64,000 bases of DNA from positions 1,488,001-1,552,000 of the forward strand of contig NZ_AP027080.1 of assembly GCF_030295405.1 (NCBI RefSeq), read 5' to 3'. A model generated the notes under the pieces. The model ran no database searches and was not told the origin of the DNA. It worked only from the letters and a program-made list of their open reading frames with translations. This document shows positions 1-9,153 of the stretch, piece by piece (the stretch's first letter is position 1; each line of letters starts with the position of its first letter). Position numbers and translations under genes: made by a program. Source of the DNA: Mesoterricola silvestris. GTDB taxonomy: Bacteria > Acidobacteriota > Holophagae > Holophagales > Holophagaceae.

Positions 1-77
1 ACACCGTGACCCGGGCCGAGGGCATCGACCTCCCGCCCGAACTGGTGGCCCTGGGGCCCCGGAGCCCGCTTCCGTGA
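1..77 (+). CDS. C-terminal end of an unidentified gene (partial)
   Basis: The frame beginning at base 3 is open and ends in TGA at 75-77, encoding the last 24 residues of a protein that starts before the window (ending RSPLP). The stop overlaps the GTG start of the next gene (GTGA), which suggests the two genes are translated together. Too little is present to name a family. Confidence 0.55.
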   Translation, partial: TVTRAEGIDLPPELVALGPRSPLP

Positions 78-916
78 GGACCATCCTTCCGGCGGACCTG
101 GATCCCGCGGCCACCAACGCCCTGCTCACGGGCGGCGTGGCCCCCAGGCCCATCGCCCTGGCCAGCACGGTCTCCGGGAGCGGCGTGAGGAACCTCTCGC
201 CCTTCAGCTTCTTCAACGCCTTCGGGAGCAACCCCCCCATGGTGGCCTTCGCCCCCAACCGCCGGGCCCGGGACGGCACGGTGAAGGACACCTACCGCAA
301 CGCCACCGCCACGGGCGAATTCGTCATCGCGGCGGTGAGCTTCGCCATGCTCCAGCAGATGAACGTGGCCAGCGGGGAGTACCCCGCCGAGGTGGACGAA
401 TTCCTGAAGTCGGGCCTCACGCCGCTGCCCGCGCTCAAGGTGGCCCCGGCCCTGGTGGGGGAATCGCCCTTCCAGATGGAATGCCGGCTGCACCGGGAGG
501 TGGAGCTGGGATCCGGCCCCGGGTCGGGCCTCATGCTCATCGGCGAGGTGCTGGCCTTCCACGTGCGGGAGGACTGCCTGGACCTGCATCCGGACCGCCT
601 GGACCTGGTGGGGCGCAACGGCGGGGCCTTCTACACCCGGGCCTCGGGCAAGGCCATCCTCCAGGTGGCCAAGCCCGTGGGCCGGCCCCTGGGCTACGAC
701 GCCCTGCCCGAGGCCCTCAAGCGCAGCCGCATCCTCACCGGCAACGACCTGGGCCGGCTGGCCAACTCCCCGGAACTCCCCGATCCCCGCGGCGCCCAGC
801 CCCTCCGGGGCGATCCCGCGGACCCCGAGGGGCTGGAGCGGGCCATCCACGCCGCGCTCCAGCGGGAGGACCTGCCCGAGGCCTGGCGGCTCGTGGGACG
901 CCGTCTGGAGATCTGA
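74..916 (+). CDS. Flavin reductase-like (FMN-binding split barrel) protein
   Basis: This 280-residue protein matches the flavin reductase-like family: VAPRPIALAST near residue 22, then NLSPFSFFNAFGSNPPMV, the stretch that contacts FMN in these proteins, and a central HREVELG strand. Members bind FMN as dimers. Some reduce flavin for a partner oxygenase, while many have no known substrate. The C-terminal 70 residues (after PVGRPLGYDALP) are Pro/Arg-rich and look less conserved. The GTG start is favoured because it overlaps the upstream stop, as in a coupled pair. The family is clear; the substrate is not. Confidence 0.8.
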   Translation: MRTILPADLDPAATNALLTGGVAPRPIALASTVSGSGVRNLSPFSFFNAFGSNPPMVAFAPNRRARDGTVKDTYRNATATGEFVIAAVSFAMLQQMNVASGEYPAEVDEFLKSGLTPLPALKVAPALVGESPFQMECRLHREVELGSGPGSGLMLIGEVLAFHVREDCLDLHPDRLDLVGRNGGAFYTRASGKAILQVAKPVGRPLGYDALPEALKRSRILTGNDLGRLANSPELPDPRGAQPLRGDPADPEGLERAIHAALQREDLPEAWRLVGRRLEI

Positions 917-960
917 TCCCCCGGAGTACCGGAACGACCTTTCTTCGCCAGGATGGGGGC

Positions 961-1112
961 CTCATCCCCTTCATCCCCTGCATCGGCGTTCATCCCTGTT
1001 AAGCAGGGCCAGCGATGGCTTGGGTCGGCGCACGCATGAGCCTACCCAACGAAGCCTTGGCCCTGCGCAACAGGGATGAACGCCGATGGAGGGGATGAAC
1101 AGGATCGGGATT
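961..1112. repeat. Family A inverted-repeat element, copy 1
   Basis: Two arms of about 65 bp face each other with a short middle. The left arm reads CATCGGCGTTCATCCCTGTT and then GCAGGGCCA; the right arm carries the reverse complement (TTGGCCCTGCGCAACAGGGATG, split here by one short bulge). It fills the gap between two convergent genes. A second copy with the same core lies at 9262-9416. As RNA it would fold into a long imperfect hairpin, so it could end transcription from both sides. Confidence 0.75.
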
Positions 1113-1114
1113 TC

Positions 1115-3580
1115 TCAATACAGATGCAGGAAGGAGATCATCCCGTTCACGGTGCGCACGCCCTTGACGTCGCTGTGGAGCCCCGCGCCCAGATCCACCC
1201 GGATGGTCGTGAACCACCAGAATCCGGGCAGGTCCCCGGCGATCTTCAGGCCGGTGAAGCCGTAGGTCTTCTGGTCGGTGAGGCTGTGGGCCCGCCCATG
1301 GTTCAGGCCCAGGGTCAGGCGCAGATTGGGCCCCGTGGGAAAGGCCAGGGACACGCCCCCGTAGACCATGCGGTCCGCCACCACGGCGTAGGGCTTGATC
1401 CCGGAAACCCGGCCGTCGAAGCTGAGGGGGGAGAAGCGGTCGAAGAATCTGCCTCCCCCGAAGCCCACTTCCGAATTGAGCCAGACACCCTTGGCCGGCT
1501 CCACATCGTACCCCGCCGCCCCCTCCCACCGGGTGAACCGGCCCTCCCCGGGCAGGGGCTGGACGGCCCCCGGCGCCCCGAAGTCCCCCTGGGGGCGCCG
1601 CCCTTCGCCGTACTTGGAGCGGATCTGGAACCCCTTGTGCTGCCAGGTGAGCTGGGCCGACCCCAGGAGGGTCCAGCCCGAAGGCGGGTTCAGGAAGCCG
1701 GGGGTCCGGTACTTGTCCTTGGGGGTCGAAAAGAGATCGTGGGTGAAGTTCCCCAGGGCCTCCAGGCGGAAGCCCGCCCCCAGGTCCCGCCCCAGGCCCA
1801 GTTCCACCAGCTGGCTGCGCCGGTCCACGCCCTCCTTGTCCTCCTGGCGGCCGTCCTTCACGGGCCGCTCGGTGCCGCCGAACAGGGTGAGCACCGCCTG
1901 GGAGGTGAGGTCCAGGCCCAGGAGGGCCTTGGACACCGTGAGGTTGAGGCTGTTCCAGACCCCCGCGGTGAGGAGCGAATACTGGATGCCCCGGTCCAGG
2001 GCGTTGAAATCGAACATCAGGAGGCCCGCCAGGGGCATGACGGGGGGCTCCATGCCGGGCACCACCAGCACCACGCCCCCCACGGCCTTGGCGCGGCTGC
2101 TGGCCCGGGTCTCCAGGGCCCGGCTCCCGTCGGCCTGCTTCACCAGGTAGCGGTAGCCCTCCCGGGTGTTCTGGAGGAGGCTGCCCTTGCCGTCCCGGGC
2201 GGCGGCCCGGGCTCCGTCGAAGGCGGGGTCGTTGAACCGGCAGGCGGAGTAGGCGATGTCCCTCAGCACCTGGCTGACCCCGCCCGTGGCCACCCAGCGC
2301 TCGGCGGTGTGGATCCGGGCGATCCTCCAGATGCCCGGCGCCATCTCGCCGTAGGTGATCACCCGGTCCTCGCTGCGGACGATGCCCGGCAGGCCGGAGC
2401 GGCGGCTGCGCTCCTCCAGGATGCGGCCCGAGGCCTCCTCCACCGTGAGCTCGCCGGTGTAGAGCAGGGGATCCCGGTCCACCGGGGCGAACCGGAGGAT
2501 GCGCCGCCCGGGTCCCGCGGGTCCGCCGTCCGCATAGCGATACCGTTCGGTGAGGGCCAGGGCCACGGGGGCCGCCAGGCTGGTGCGGGCCTCGATCACC
2601 GGGAACTGGGCGCCGCCCCCCACGTTGGCCTTGACGCCGTTGAAGCGGAGCTCCTTCCGGAGCAGTTCCTCGGGCTCTCCCGCCTTTTCGAAGCCCTCGA
2701 AGAGGTACCCCAGGTCCGCGCTGCCCCCTTCGCCCTGGAAGTGCAGGTCCACCGTCACGGCGGACCAGGCGCTGCGCACGGCCGCGAGGTTCCGCGCGGC
2801 CGTGGCCCGCACACGGGAGAGGAGGGCCCCCACGTCGTAGGCCTCCCGGTCCACCACCTGCACCTCGTTGCGGTCCGCGGGGACCGGGGCCGGGCGCCAG
2901 GCCTCCTTCCGGTAGACCCAGCGGAGCACCGGGCCCGCGCCCCGGGGGCGGAGGGTGATATCGCCGAAGCCCCCTTCCATGTCGGCGCGGCCCCGGGGCA
3001 GGGACTGGGCGAGCTGCGCGCTGGGGGTGCCGGCGGGCACCTCCAGCCGGCCCCCGTCCCCCAGGAGCTGGCCCGCCAGGGGCCCGGGATCCACCGGGGC
3101 CCAGAGGGTCCAGGGCCGGCCCGGGAACTGGGCCTGGGCCGCGGCGAGGATGGTCGGCCACCGGCCCGGATCGCCGCCCAGATCCGCCGGCACCAGGGCC
3201 CCGCCGTCCACGGCCCCCCAGGCGTCCTCGTCCAGGATGGGGGCGGCCCCCTCCTGGTAGGCCACGAACAGGCGCAGGCCCGGGAAGCGGGCCTTCGCGG
3301 CCTGGCTCGCCGCCAGGAGCATGCGCACCCGCTCCGCCCCCGGCGGCAGCAGGATGCGCAGGGACCCCGCGCCCGCCAGCGGCTCCAGGTACGTCTGCCA
3401 GGCCCTGCGCGCGGCCTCCGTCCCGGCCACGTCCCTCGTGTCGCCGGTCACCAGGGTGGCCACCGGGGCGGCCCGCAGATCCAGGTCCACCGGCCGCGCG
3501 GCGCCCGTCCCCAGGGGAGGCGGCGCGTCCTGCCCGAAGGCCATGACCGTGGCGAGCGCGAAGGGAAGGCAGGAACGCAT
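1115..3580 (-). CDS. Exported protein with outer-membrane-barrel-like C-terminal half
   Basis: I do not recognise the family of this 821-residue protein. The first 17 residues (MRSCLPFALATVMAFGQ) look like a signal peptide, with the mature protein starting near QDAPP. The N-terminal half is mixed, with Ala/Gly-rich segments. From about residue 500 on, the sequence alternates polar and apolar residues in short strands with many Gly and aromatic residues (for example YGGVSLAFPTGPNLRLTLGL), and it ends in an aromatic residue (FLHLY). This is typical of Gram-negative outer-membrane barrels. It stands alone: the repeat element lies at its 3' end and the divergent response regulator gene at its 5' end, so that two-component system is a possible regulator (inference). 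Confidence 0.6.
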   Translation of the reverse strand: MRSCLPFALATVMAFGQDAPPPLGTGAARPVDLDLRAAPVATLVTGDTRDVAGTEAARRAWQTYLEPLAGAGSLRILLPPGAERVRMLLAASQAAKARFPGLRLFVAYQEGAAPILDEDAWGAVDGGALVPADLGGDPGRWPTILAAAQAQFPGRPWTLWAPVDPGPLAGQLLGDGGRLEVPAGTPSAQLAQSLPRGRADMEGGFGDITLRPRGAGPVLRWVYRKEAWRPAPVPADRNEVQVVDREAYDVGALLSRVRATAARNLAAVRSAWSAVTVDLHFQGEGGSADLGYLFEGFEKAGEPEELLRKELRFNGVKANVGGGAQFPVIEARTSLAAPVALALTERYRYADGGPAGPGRRILRFAPVDRDPLLYTGELTVEEASGRILEERSRRSGLPGIVRSEDRVITYGEMAPGIWRIARIHTAERWVATGGVSQVLRDIAYSACRFNDPAFDGARAAARDGKGSLLQNTREGYRYLVKQADGSRALETRASSRAKAVGGVVLVVPGMEPPVMPLAGLLMFDFNALDRGIQYSLLTAGVWNSLNLTVSKALLGLDLTSQAVLTLFGGTERPVKDGRQEDKEGVDRRSQLVELGLGRDLGAGFRLEALGNFTHDLFSTPKDKYRTPGFLNPPSGWTLLGSAQLTWQHKGFQIRSKYGEGRRPQGDFGAPGAVQPLPGEGRFTRWEGAAGYDVEPAKGVWLNSEVGFGGGRFFDRFSPLSFDGRVSGIKPYAVVADRMVYGGVSLAFPTGPNLRLTLGLNHGRAHSLTDQKTYGFTGLKIAGDLPGFWWFTTIRVDLGAGLHSDVKGVRTVNGMISFLHLY

Positions 3581-3690
3581 GCGGACTCCAGAAACCGGGC
3601 GGCGCCCGGATCCTTGAGGATCGATCGGGGACCTTAAGGTAGGCTTAAGGCCGGGAGGGCAGGCTGGTCCTCTGCCGTGAAGGGAATGCC

Positions 3691-4362
3691 ATGGGTCGAG
3701 GCGTCCGCGTCCTCCTCGTCGAAGATGACGCTCAGCTGGGCAAGGCCCTGCTGCGGTCCCTGGTGCAGGCCGGGTACGAAACCCGGTGGGCCAGGACCCT
3801 GGCCGGCGGGGACCTCCTCCTGCGCACCCAGGCCTTCGAAATCCTCCTCCTGGACCTGGGCCTTCCCGACGGATCGGGCCTGGAACTGCTCCGGGCCCTG
3901 CGCAGGCGCCAGGACCGGACCCCGGTGCTCATCCTCACCGCCCAGGATTCCGTCCAGGACCGGGTGCGGGGCCTGGACGAGGGGGCCGACGACTACCAGG
4001 TGAAGCCCTTCGCCGTCCCCGAGCTGCTCTCCCGGATCCGCGCCCTGGTGCGCAGGAGCGCGGGCTTCGCCGCCCGCCGCTGGGTGATGGGGGACCTGGC
4101 CCTGGACCCCGAGGCCCGCACCGTCACCCTCCGGGAGGCCCCGGTGGACCTGGCGCCCCGGGAATTCCAGGTGCTCCACCTCCTGTCCCTGAACGCCGGG
4201 CGGGTGGTGACCCGGGCCCAGCTGGAGGAGACCCTCTTCGCCCTGGGCGCGGAACCCGAGAGCAACGCCATCGAAGTGCACATCCACCACCTGCGGCGCA
4301 AGCTGGGCGCCGAGCGGATCCGCACCGTCCGGGGCCTGGGCTACCTGCTGGAGGGGGCGTGA
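3691..4362 (+). CDS. OmpR/PhoB-family response regulator
   Basis: The 223-residue protein has a receiver domain with acidic residues ED at 11-12, phospho-acceptor Asp55 (LLLDLGLPDGSG), Thr83 and Lys105 (VKPF). A winged-helix DNA-binding domain follows (REFQVLHLLSLNAGRVVTRAQLEE, split by family position, and IEVHIHHLRRKLG). This is the standard OmpR layout and length. AAGGG lies just ahead of the chosen ATG. The stop overlaps the GTG start of the sensor kinase, so the two form an operon. Its stimulus cannot be read from the sequence. Confidence 0.93.
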   Translation: MGRGVRVLLVEDDAQLGKALLRSLVQAGYETRWARTLAGGDLLLRTQAFEILLLDLGLPDGSGLELLRALRRRQDRTPVLILTAQDSVQDRVRGLDEGADDYQVKPFAVPELLSRIRALVRRSAGFAARRWVMGDLALDPEARTVTLREAPVDLAPREFQVLHLLSLNAGRVVTRAQLEETLFALGAEPESNAIEVHIHHLRRKLGAERIRTVRGLGYLLEGA

Positions 4363-5723
4363 GAAGTTCGCTCTTCCGCCGGGTGGCCTGGGCCCAGGCC
4401 GGTTCCCTGGGGGCGCTGGTCGTTCTCCTGCTGGGCCTGGAGTTCGGGTCCTCCTTCCTGGGGTACTCCTCGGATTTCGACCAGACCATGCGGCCCTACG
4501 CCATGGGCCTGGCCCTGCTGCTGGCCGACGAATCCGACCCGCGGCGCATCGAGGAGGTGGCGCGCAAGATCCAGGACCTGGATGAGCGCACCACCTGGCC
4601 CGCGGGCGTGCGCCCGGCGGGCTACCAGGCCTACTACCAGGTCCTGGACGCCCGGGGCGCCATGCTGTTCCGCACGGCGGGGACGCCCCCGCGGCCCTAC
4701 ACCAGCCTCGGACCCGGGTTCCACGTGGTGCGGGTGGACGGGAGGCGCACCCGGGTGCTGGTGGAGGACGCCGCCAACGGGCGCATCCGGGTCATCATCG
4801 GCGAATCCCTTCCCCTGCGCCGCGCGGCGATCCTCCGGTCCATGAGGATGCTGCCCGTGTCCTACCTCCTGATCCTCCTGCCCATGGTGCTCTTCACCTG
4901 GGTGGCCACCCGCCGTGCCCTCCGGCCCCTGCGCCAGCTGGCCGACGCCGTGGAGGCCCGGGCCGCCACGGATCTGGGGCCCCTGGACCCGACCGTCGAC
5001 CTGAAGGAGGTCCGCCCCCTGCTCTCCGCCCTGAACCGGCACATGGCCCGGGTTTCCGGCCTGATCGAATCCCAGCGGCGCTTCGTGGCCGACGCGGCCC
5101 ACTCCCTGCGGACGCCCCTGGCGGTGCTGGGGGCCCAGGCCCACGCCCTGGTCCAGGCCCCCGGTCCCGGGGAGCGGGAGCAACTGGGCGGCGAGTTGCG
5201 GGCCGGCATCGAGCGGGCCACCTCCGTGGTCCACCAGCTCCTGTCCGTGGCCCGCCTGGAAGGCGCCGGCCCCGACCCCGTCACCGCCACGGTGGACCTG
5301 GCGGAACTGGCCCGGGAGCGGGTGGCCCTCCTGGTGCCCCTGGCCCTGCGCCGGGGCCAGGACCTGGGCGTGGAGGGCCCCGACCACCTCCCCTGCCGGG
5401 CCCACGGCGCCATGCTGGCCACGGCCCTGGACAACCTCCTGGAGAACGCCCTGCGCTACACCCCCGAGGGAGGCGTCATCACCCTCCGCCTGGGCCGGGA
5501 CGGCGCCCGCTGCTGGTGCGAAGTGGAGGACGACGGCCCCGGCATCCCCGATTCCTTCCGGGAACAAGCCTTCGACCGCTTCGCCCGCGCCCCCGGCGCC
5601 CCCGGCCACGGCGCCGGCCTCGGCCTCTCCATCGTCCGCAAAGCCCTCGACCTCCACCACGGCACCGTGAGCCTCCTGGATCCCCCCGGCGGCCGTGGCC
5701 TCCGGGTCCGGATCGAGATCTAG
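4359..5723 (+). CDS. Two-component sensor histidine kinase
   Basis: A 454-residue membrane kinase. Segment 1 spans about residues 14-36, followed by a periplasmic sensor loop of about 130 residues; segment 2 is near 166-183. A HAMP-like linker (RRALRPLRQLADAVEAR) and a HisKA helix with His248 (DAAHSLRTPLAV) follow, then an ATP-binding domain with ENALRYTP, DDGPGIP and GAGLGLSIVRK. The GTG start overlaps the stop of the response regulator (GTGA), and the reading frame runs in well before it, so the start is set by the overlap and by the hydrophobic segment that follows. It is the cognate kinase of the upstream regulator. The layout resembles QseC/TctE-type kinases. Confidence 0.92.
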   Translation: MRSSLFRRVAWAQAGSLGALVVLLLGLEFGSSFLGYSSDFDQTMRPYAMGLALLLADESDPRRIEEVARKIQDLDERTTWPAGVRPAGYQAYYQVLDARGAMLFRTAGTPPRPYTSLGPGFHVVRVDGRRTRVLVEDAANGRIRVIIGESLPLRRAAILRSMRMLPVSYLLILLPMVLFTWVATRRALRPLRQLADAVEARAATDLGPLDPTVDLKEVRPLLSALNRHMARVSGLIESQRRFVADAAHSLRTPLAVLGAQAHALVQAPGPGEREQLGGELRAGIERATSVVHQLLSVARLEGAGPDPVTATVDLAELARERVALLVPLALRRGQDLGVEGPDHLPCRAHGAMLATALDNLLENALRYTPEGGVITLRLGRDGARCWCEVEDDGPGIPDSFREQAFDRFARAPGAPGHGAGLGLSIVRKALDLHHGTVSLLDPPGGRGLRVRIEI

Positions 5724-5731
5724 GCGGCGGA

Positions 5732-5832
5732 TAGGTCCGGGTCCCACCGTCGCGCCCCGTTCGGTGACGCAGGCAAGCTGCGTCACCGGAAAGCGTCCAC
5801 CCATGGGTCACGGTTGAGTGTTCGCACGCTCC
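5732..5832 (+). repeat. Family B element, left arm
   Basis: The arm starts with GGTCCGGGTCCCACC, has a perfect 10-bp hairpin at 5763-5787 (GGTGACGCAG, loop GCAAG, CTGCGTCACC) and runs on to GTTCGCACGCTCCAG. A second arm in reverse orientation lies at 6058-6158. The pair fills the gap between the convergent kinase and TPR genes. Confidence 0.75.
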
Positions 5833-6057
5833 AGCTCCGCTGAGCGGAACCCCTTGGGAAGGCCAGGGCTCCCCGGCCCGGCCTATTCCCCATCCTCCCG
5901 CTTCAAGTGCCCCCGATCCCAACCCCATCCGCGCCGACGCTGATCACCATTCAACGTCGGCGCATCCCCCAGTCCGACCCCAGCCCTCGCAGCGGGCCCT
6001 CCACTCCCTAGGCCCATCCGGGAGTCCCCGCGCTCCACCTGCCGCACCGCCCCTCGA
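5833..6057. other. Spacer between the two family B arms
   Basis: No gene is visible. It holds a perfect 9-bp stem (GCGCCGACG at 5931-5939, CGTCGGCGC at 5955-5963) around a 15-nt loop. The stretch CACCATTCAACGTCGGCGC at 5945-5963 recurs exactly at 20349-20367, inside the spacer of the family C pair. The shared 19-mer suggests that the spacers belong to the elements and are not chance filler. Confidence 0.55.
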
Positions 6058-6158
6058 AGCCGGAGCGTGCCAACACCCACCCGTCACCCCTGGGCGGACG
6101 CTCTCCGTTGACGCAGCTTGCCTGCGTCAACGAACGGGGCGAAATGGTGGGACCCGCC
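6058..6158 (-). repeat. Family B element, right arm (inverted)
   Basis: This is the reverse complement of the arm at 5732-5832 with scattered differences. Its hairpin at 6106-6132 keeps the same loop (CTTGC on this strand) but has a T-A pair where the left arm has G-C, so a base pair changed on both sides. It ends 2 bp before the stop codon of the TPR gene. Confidence 0.75.
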
Positions 6159-6160
6159 CC

Positions 6161-6748
6161 CTAAATCCCAGCCAGGAACTGCTTTGCCTGTTGCCCCTGG
6201 GTGCTCTCCGGGGCGATCTCCACGATCCGCGACCAGACTTTCCTGGCGGCGGGCTTGTCGTTGAGGTTGGTGGCGTACACGATGCCCATGTTCAGCATGC
6301 TGGGCAGGTGCTGGGGGTTGATCTTGGTGGCCGCCTTGAAGTTGGCCAGGGCCTTGTCGTAGGCCTTCAGTTCGCGGTACATCACCCCCTGGTCCGTGAG
6401 GATGTCGGCGGCCTTGGGGTTCGTGGGGTCCAGGGCCAGGGCCTTGGCGTAGGCGTCCACGCTGAGCTGGGGCTGGTGGGTGTCGAAGTAGTCGTTGCCC
6501 AGCAGGACCAGGGCGTCGAAATCCTTGGGGTTCTTCTCCAGGGCGGCCTTGGTGGCGGCGATGCGGGCGAAGGCGTCCACCTGGCCCATGGCCATGGGGG
6601 GCATGCCGGCGGGAGCGGCGGCGGGGGGCGGCTGGGGGGGGTGGGTGTGGCCTCCGGAGGTGGTGAAATAGACACCCGCCCCGTAGCCCAGAAGGAAGCC
6701 GGCCACGAGCCCGGTCCCCAGACCGATCAGGATGTTGCGGTTCTCCAC
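6161..6748 (-). CDS. Membrane-anchored TPR protein
   Basis: One N-terminal membrane segment (ILIGLGTGLVAGFLLGYGAGVYF) is followed by a Pro-rich linker and about three TPR units from residue 60 on (FDALVLLGNDYFDTHQPQLS, AYAKALALDPTNPKAADI, KALANFKAATKINPQHL). Its place in the envelope suggests a scaffold role. The GTG at 6748 is preferred because GGAGG sits 4 nt ahead of it; an ATG at 6793 would add 15 residues but has no clear ribosome site. Comparable small TPR proteins occur with cytochrome-maturation genes, but none are near here. Confidence 0.75.
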   Translation of the reverse strand: MENRNILIGLGTGLVAGFLLGYGAGVYFTTSGGHTHPPQPPPAAAPAGMPPMAMGQVDAFARIAATKAALEKNPKDFDALVLLGNDYFDTHQPQLSVDAYAKALALDPTNPKAADILTDQGVMYRELKAYDKALANFKAATKINPQHLPSMLNMGIVYATNLNDKPAARKVWSRIVEIAPESTQGQQAKQFLAGI

Positions 6749-6818
6749 GATGCCTCCAACCCGGTAGAAATGAACGGATTGGAATTCTCTCATGAAGCGA
6801 TGGAACCTGCGAGCGGGT

Positions 6819-7922
6819 CTATTTCCAACTGCTCCAGTAGGCTTCGTTCTCCACGGCGGCCGCGGCGGGGGTGGCTTCCAGGGGGTGGAAGGCGTCCACC
6901 ATGACGGCCACCTCGTCCGTGCGGTCCTTCAGGCGGGAGGCGGGGATGGCCTTGGGGTGGGGCCCGTGGTGGATGCCCTGGGGATGCCAGGTGACCATGC
7001 CGGGCCCGATGCCCTCCCGGCTGAAGAAGTGGCCGTCGGAATAGAAGAGCACCTCGTCGTAGTCGATGTTGGCGTGGTAGAAGGGCACCCGCATGGCCCC
7101 GGGCTCCTCCTCGAAGGGGCGGGGCAGGAAGGTGCAGATGACGAAATTGCGCCCCAGGAAGGTGCTGTGGGCGCTGGGGGGCAGGTGGTAGCGGGGGCTC
7201 ACCACCGGGCGGATGTCCTTGACGTTGATGCGCCACACCGTGAGGTCGCCCTTCCAGCCCACCACGTCGTTGGGGTTGAAGGGGTAGTAGACGCGGGTGA
7301 TGGCGTTGCGGCGCTTGATGTGGACGGCCCACTCCCGGTCGGGCTCCGCGGGGGGCTCCAGGTCCGGGGTGTCGATCATGGCGGGGTCGAAGATGGCGTT
7401 GGGCCCCAGCTGGTTGCGGTCCGGGATGGTGATCTCCCCCGCGCTCTCGATGAGCAGGTAGGCCTGGGGCCCGGCCGAAGGCAGGAAGCGGTAGGTGGTG
7501 CCCCGGGGCAGGACCAGGTAGTCGCCCCGGGCGTAGTCCAGCACCCCGAAGGTGGTCTCCAGGCGCCCGGCCCCCGCATGGATGAAGTAGACATCATCCC
7601 CGTCCGCGTTGCGGTAGAAGAAATCCATGGCGGAAGGGGCCACCCAGTGCAGGGCCACGTCCTCGTTGCGCAGGAAGCACACGGGCTCGAAGGGGCCCCC
7701 GGGCTCCAGCCGGTTCAGGTCGTAGCTGCGGGGCCGGAGGGGGCCTTCGATGCGGGTCCAGGCGGTGACGGGGTGGGTGCGGTACAGATGGCTCGTCCGG
7801 CCGAAGAACCCCTGCCGGGCGAACTCCTCCTCGAAGGTGCCCTCGGGCAGGTCCACGTGGGCCTGCCGGGTGACCCGGCCCTTTCGCAGGGGGAAAAGAC
7901 TGGATTCATTGGTCAATTTCAT
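6819..7922 (-). CDS. hmgA: Homogentisate 1,2-dioxygenase
   Basis: A 367-residue cupin-fold dioxygenase that opens the ring of homogentisate to maleylacetoacetate in tyrosine/phenylalanine breakdown. The metal-site region reads YHANIDYDEVLFYSDG, with His283 and Glu290 as likely Fe(II) ligands, and HPQGIHHGPHP, with the third His at 318 or 319. This spacing is like the shorter actinobacterial-type enzymes and differs from the HRNxMSE form of the human enzyme. The start at MKLTNESS fits the family; the open frame extends 25 residues further upstream. It diverges from hppD, the previous step of the pathway, with a shared 124-bp promoter gap. Maleylacetoacetate isomerase and fumarylacetoacetase genes are not in the window. 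Confidence 0.9.
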   Translation of the reverse strand: MKLTNESSLFPLRKGRVTRQAHVDLPEGTFEEEFARQGFFGRTSHLYRTHPVTAWTRIEGPLRPRSYDLNRLEPGGPFEPVCFLRNEDVALHWVAPSAMDFFYRNADGDDVYFIHAGAGRLETTFGVLDYARGDYLVLPRGTTYRFLPSAGPQAYLLIESAGEITIPDRNQLGPNAIFDPAMIDTPDLEPPAEPDREWAVHIKRRNAITRVYYPFNPNDVVGWKGDLTVWRINVKDIRPVVSPRYHLPPSAHSTFLGRNFVICTFLPRPFEEEPGAMRVPFYHANIDYDEVLFYSDGHFFSREGIGPGMVTWHPQGIHHGPHPKAIPASRLKDRTDEVAVMVDAFHPLEATPAAAAVENEAYWSSWK

Positions 7923-8046
7923 GGCGGCACCGGGCTTGGGGGGGAGTCGACCCCAGCAGTGTAGCGCCGAAAAAACTCCGCGGCGAACCTGTCTCAATCT
8001 CGTCGCGGGCTGCTATGATCCTGGGTTCCTCCGCACGGAGTCATGA
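7923..8046 (+). promoter_or_regulatory. Shared divergent promoter region of hmgA and hppD
   Basis: A good -10 match, TATGAT, lies at 8014-8019 on the hppD side, with a weak -35 (GTCTCA, 7991-7996) 17 bp ahead. This would give a short leader before the hppD start. GGAG at about 8036-8039 serves as its ribosome site. No clear operator palindrome was found. A run of six A (GAAAAAACTCC, near 7971) lies toward hmgA. Confidence 0.4.
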
Positions 8047-9153
8047 ATGACCAAGACCAGCTTCGCCCTTTCCACCCCAACCGGCCGGGCCGCCACCAAC
8101 CCACTGGGCATCGAGCGCATCGACCATTTCCAGATGACCGGGGTCCTGGACCGGCTCGAACCCCTCTACCGGCGCCTGGGCTTCTCCCGCGTGGCCTCGG
8201 GCAAGGCCCCCTGGGGCCGCCTCGTGCACCTGCGCCAGAACCGCATGGACGTTCTCATCCTGGAGGCCGACGACACGCACTGGGCCGGGCGCTACTTCCA
8301 GGCCCACGGCGAGGGGGTCTGCGCCCTGAACTTCCAGGTGGCCGACCTGGACGCGGCCCTGGCCTCGGCGCGCCGCAGCGGCGCCAAGGTCATGCTGGAG
8401 CCCGAGACCCACCACCACGGCGACGGCATGCTGCGCTTCGCGGCCATCAAGGGCGTGGGCGACGTGCTGAACTACCTGGTGGAGCGCACCGGCGAGGTGC
8501 GGCCCTTCTGGTCCTTCCTCCACGCCGATCCGGGCCTGCCCCTGTGCGAACCGGGCCTGGTGCGGGTGGACCACCTCACCAACAACGTCGGCCCCGGGGA
8601 GATGGACCCGCTGGTGGACTTCTACGAGCGGGTCTTCGGATTCACCGTCACCCGCACCTTCAACATCCGCGGGCACCTGGGCACCGGGCTCAATTCCAAG
8701 GTGGTGCAGAGCGCCAACGGCCGGGTCATCATCCCCATCAACGAACCCACCGACGCCAAGAGCCAGATCCAGGAATTCGTGAACCGCCACGGGGGCCAGG
8801 GCGTCCAGCACATCGCCATGTCCACCAACGGCATCCAGGAGACCCTGGCCGTGCTGAGGGCCCAGGGCTTCCAGTTCCTGAAGGTGCCCGCCACCTACTA
8901 CGAGCTGCTCCCCGGGCGCATCGAGAAGGGCGGCTACAAGGTGACCGAGGACCTGGCCGAAATCGAAGCCATGGGCATCCAGGTGGACGGGGACGCCACG
9001 GGGTACCTGCTGCAGATCTTCAGCGAGGACCAGATCGGGCCGCTGTTCTTCGAGATCATCCAGCGCCGGGGGAACATGGGCTTCGGGGAAGGGAACTTCC
9101 AGGCGCTGTACGACTCCATCGAACTGGACCAGCGGCGCCGGGGCGTGCTCTAG
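8047..9153 (+). CDS. hppD: 4-hydroxyphenylpyruvate dioxygenase
   Basis: A 368-residue VOC-superfamily enzyme that converts 4-hydroxyphenylpyruvate to homogentisate. The Fe(II) ligands of the family are visible in the C-terminal half: His in VDHLTNNV (about 176), His in QHIAMSTN (about 255) and Glu in LLQIFSED (about 326). The conserved C-terminus (GFGEGNFQALYDSIE) is complete. An overlapping ATG four bases upstream is in another frame and is not the start. With divergent hmgA it makes the core of the homogentisate pathway. Glycine-rich 4-hydroxymandelate synthase is a close relative, but the hmgA neighbour supports HPPD. Confidence 0.95.
   Translation: MTKTSFALSTPTGRAATNPLGIERIDHFQMTGVLDRLEPLYRRLGFSRVASGKAPWGRLVHLRQNRMDVLILEADDTHWAGRYFQAHGEGVCALNFQVADLDAALASARRSGAKVMLEPETHHHGDGMLRFAAIKGVGDVLNYLVERTGEVRPFWSFLHADPGLPLCEPGLVRVDHLTNNVGPGEMDPLVDFYERVFGFTVTRTFNIRGHLGTGLNSKVVQSANGRVIIPINEPTDAKSQIQEFVNRHGGQGVQHIAMSTNGIQETLAVLRAQGFQFLKVPATYYELLPGRIEKGGYKVTEDLAEIEAMGIQVDGDATGYLLQIFSEDQIGPLFFEIIQRRGNMGFGEGNFQALYDSIELDQRRRGVL

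Noticed and set aside
1076-3637. An 853-residue open frame on the plus strand
   Set aside because: It lies opposite the exported protein gene and is rich in Gly, His, Pro and Val without any domain. This is the usual antisense shadow in GC-rich DNA.
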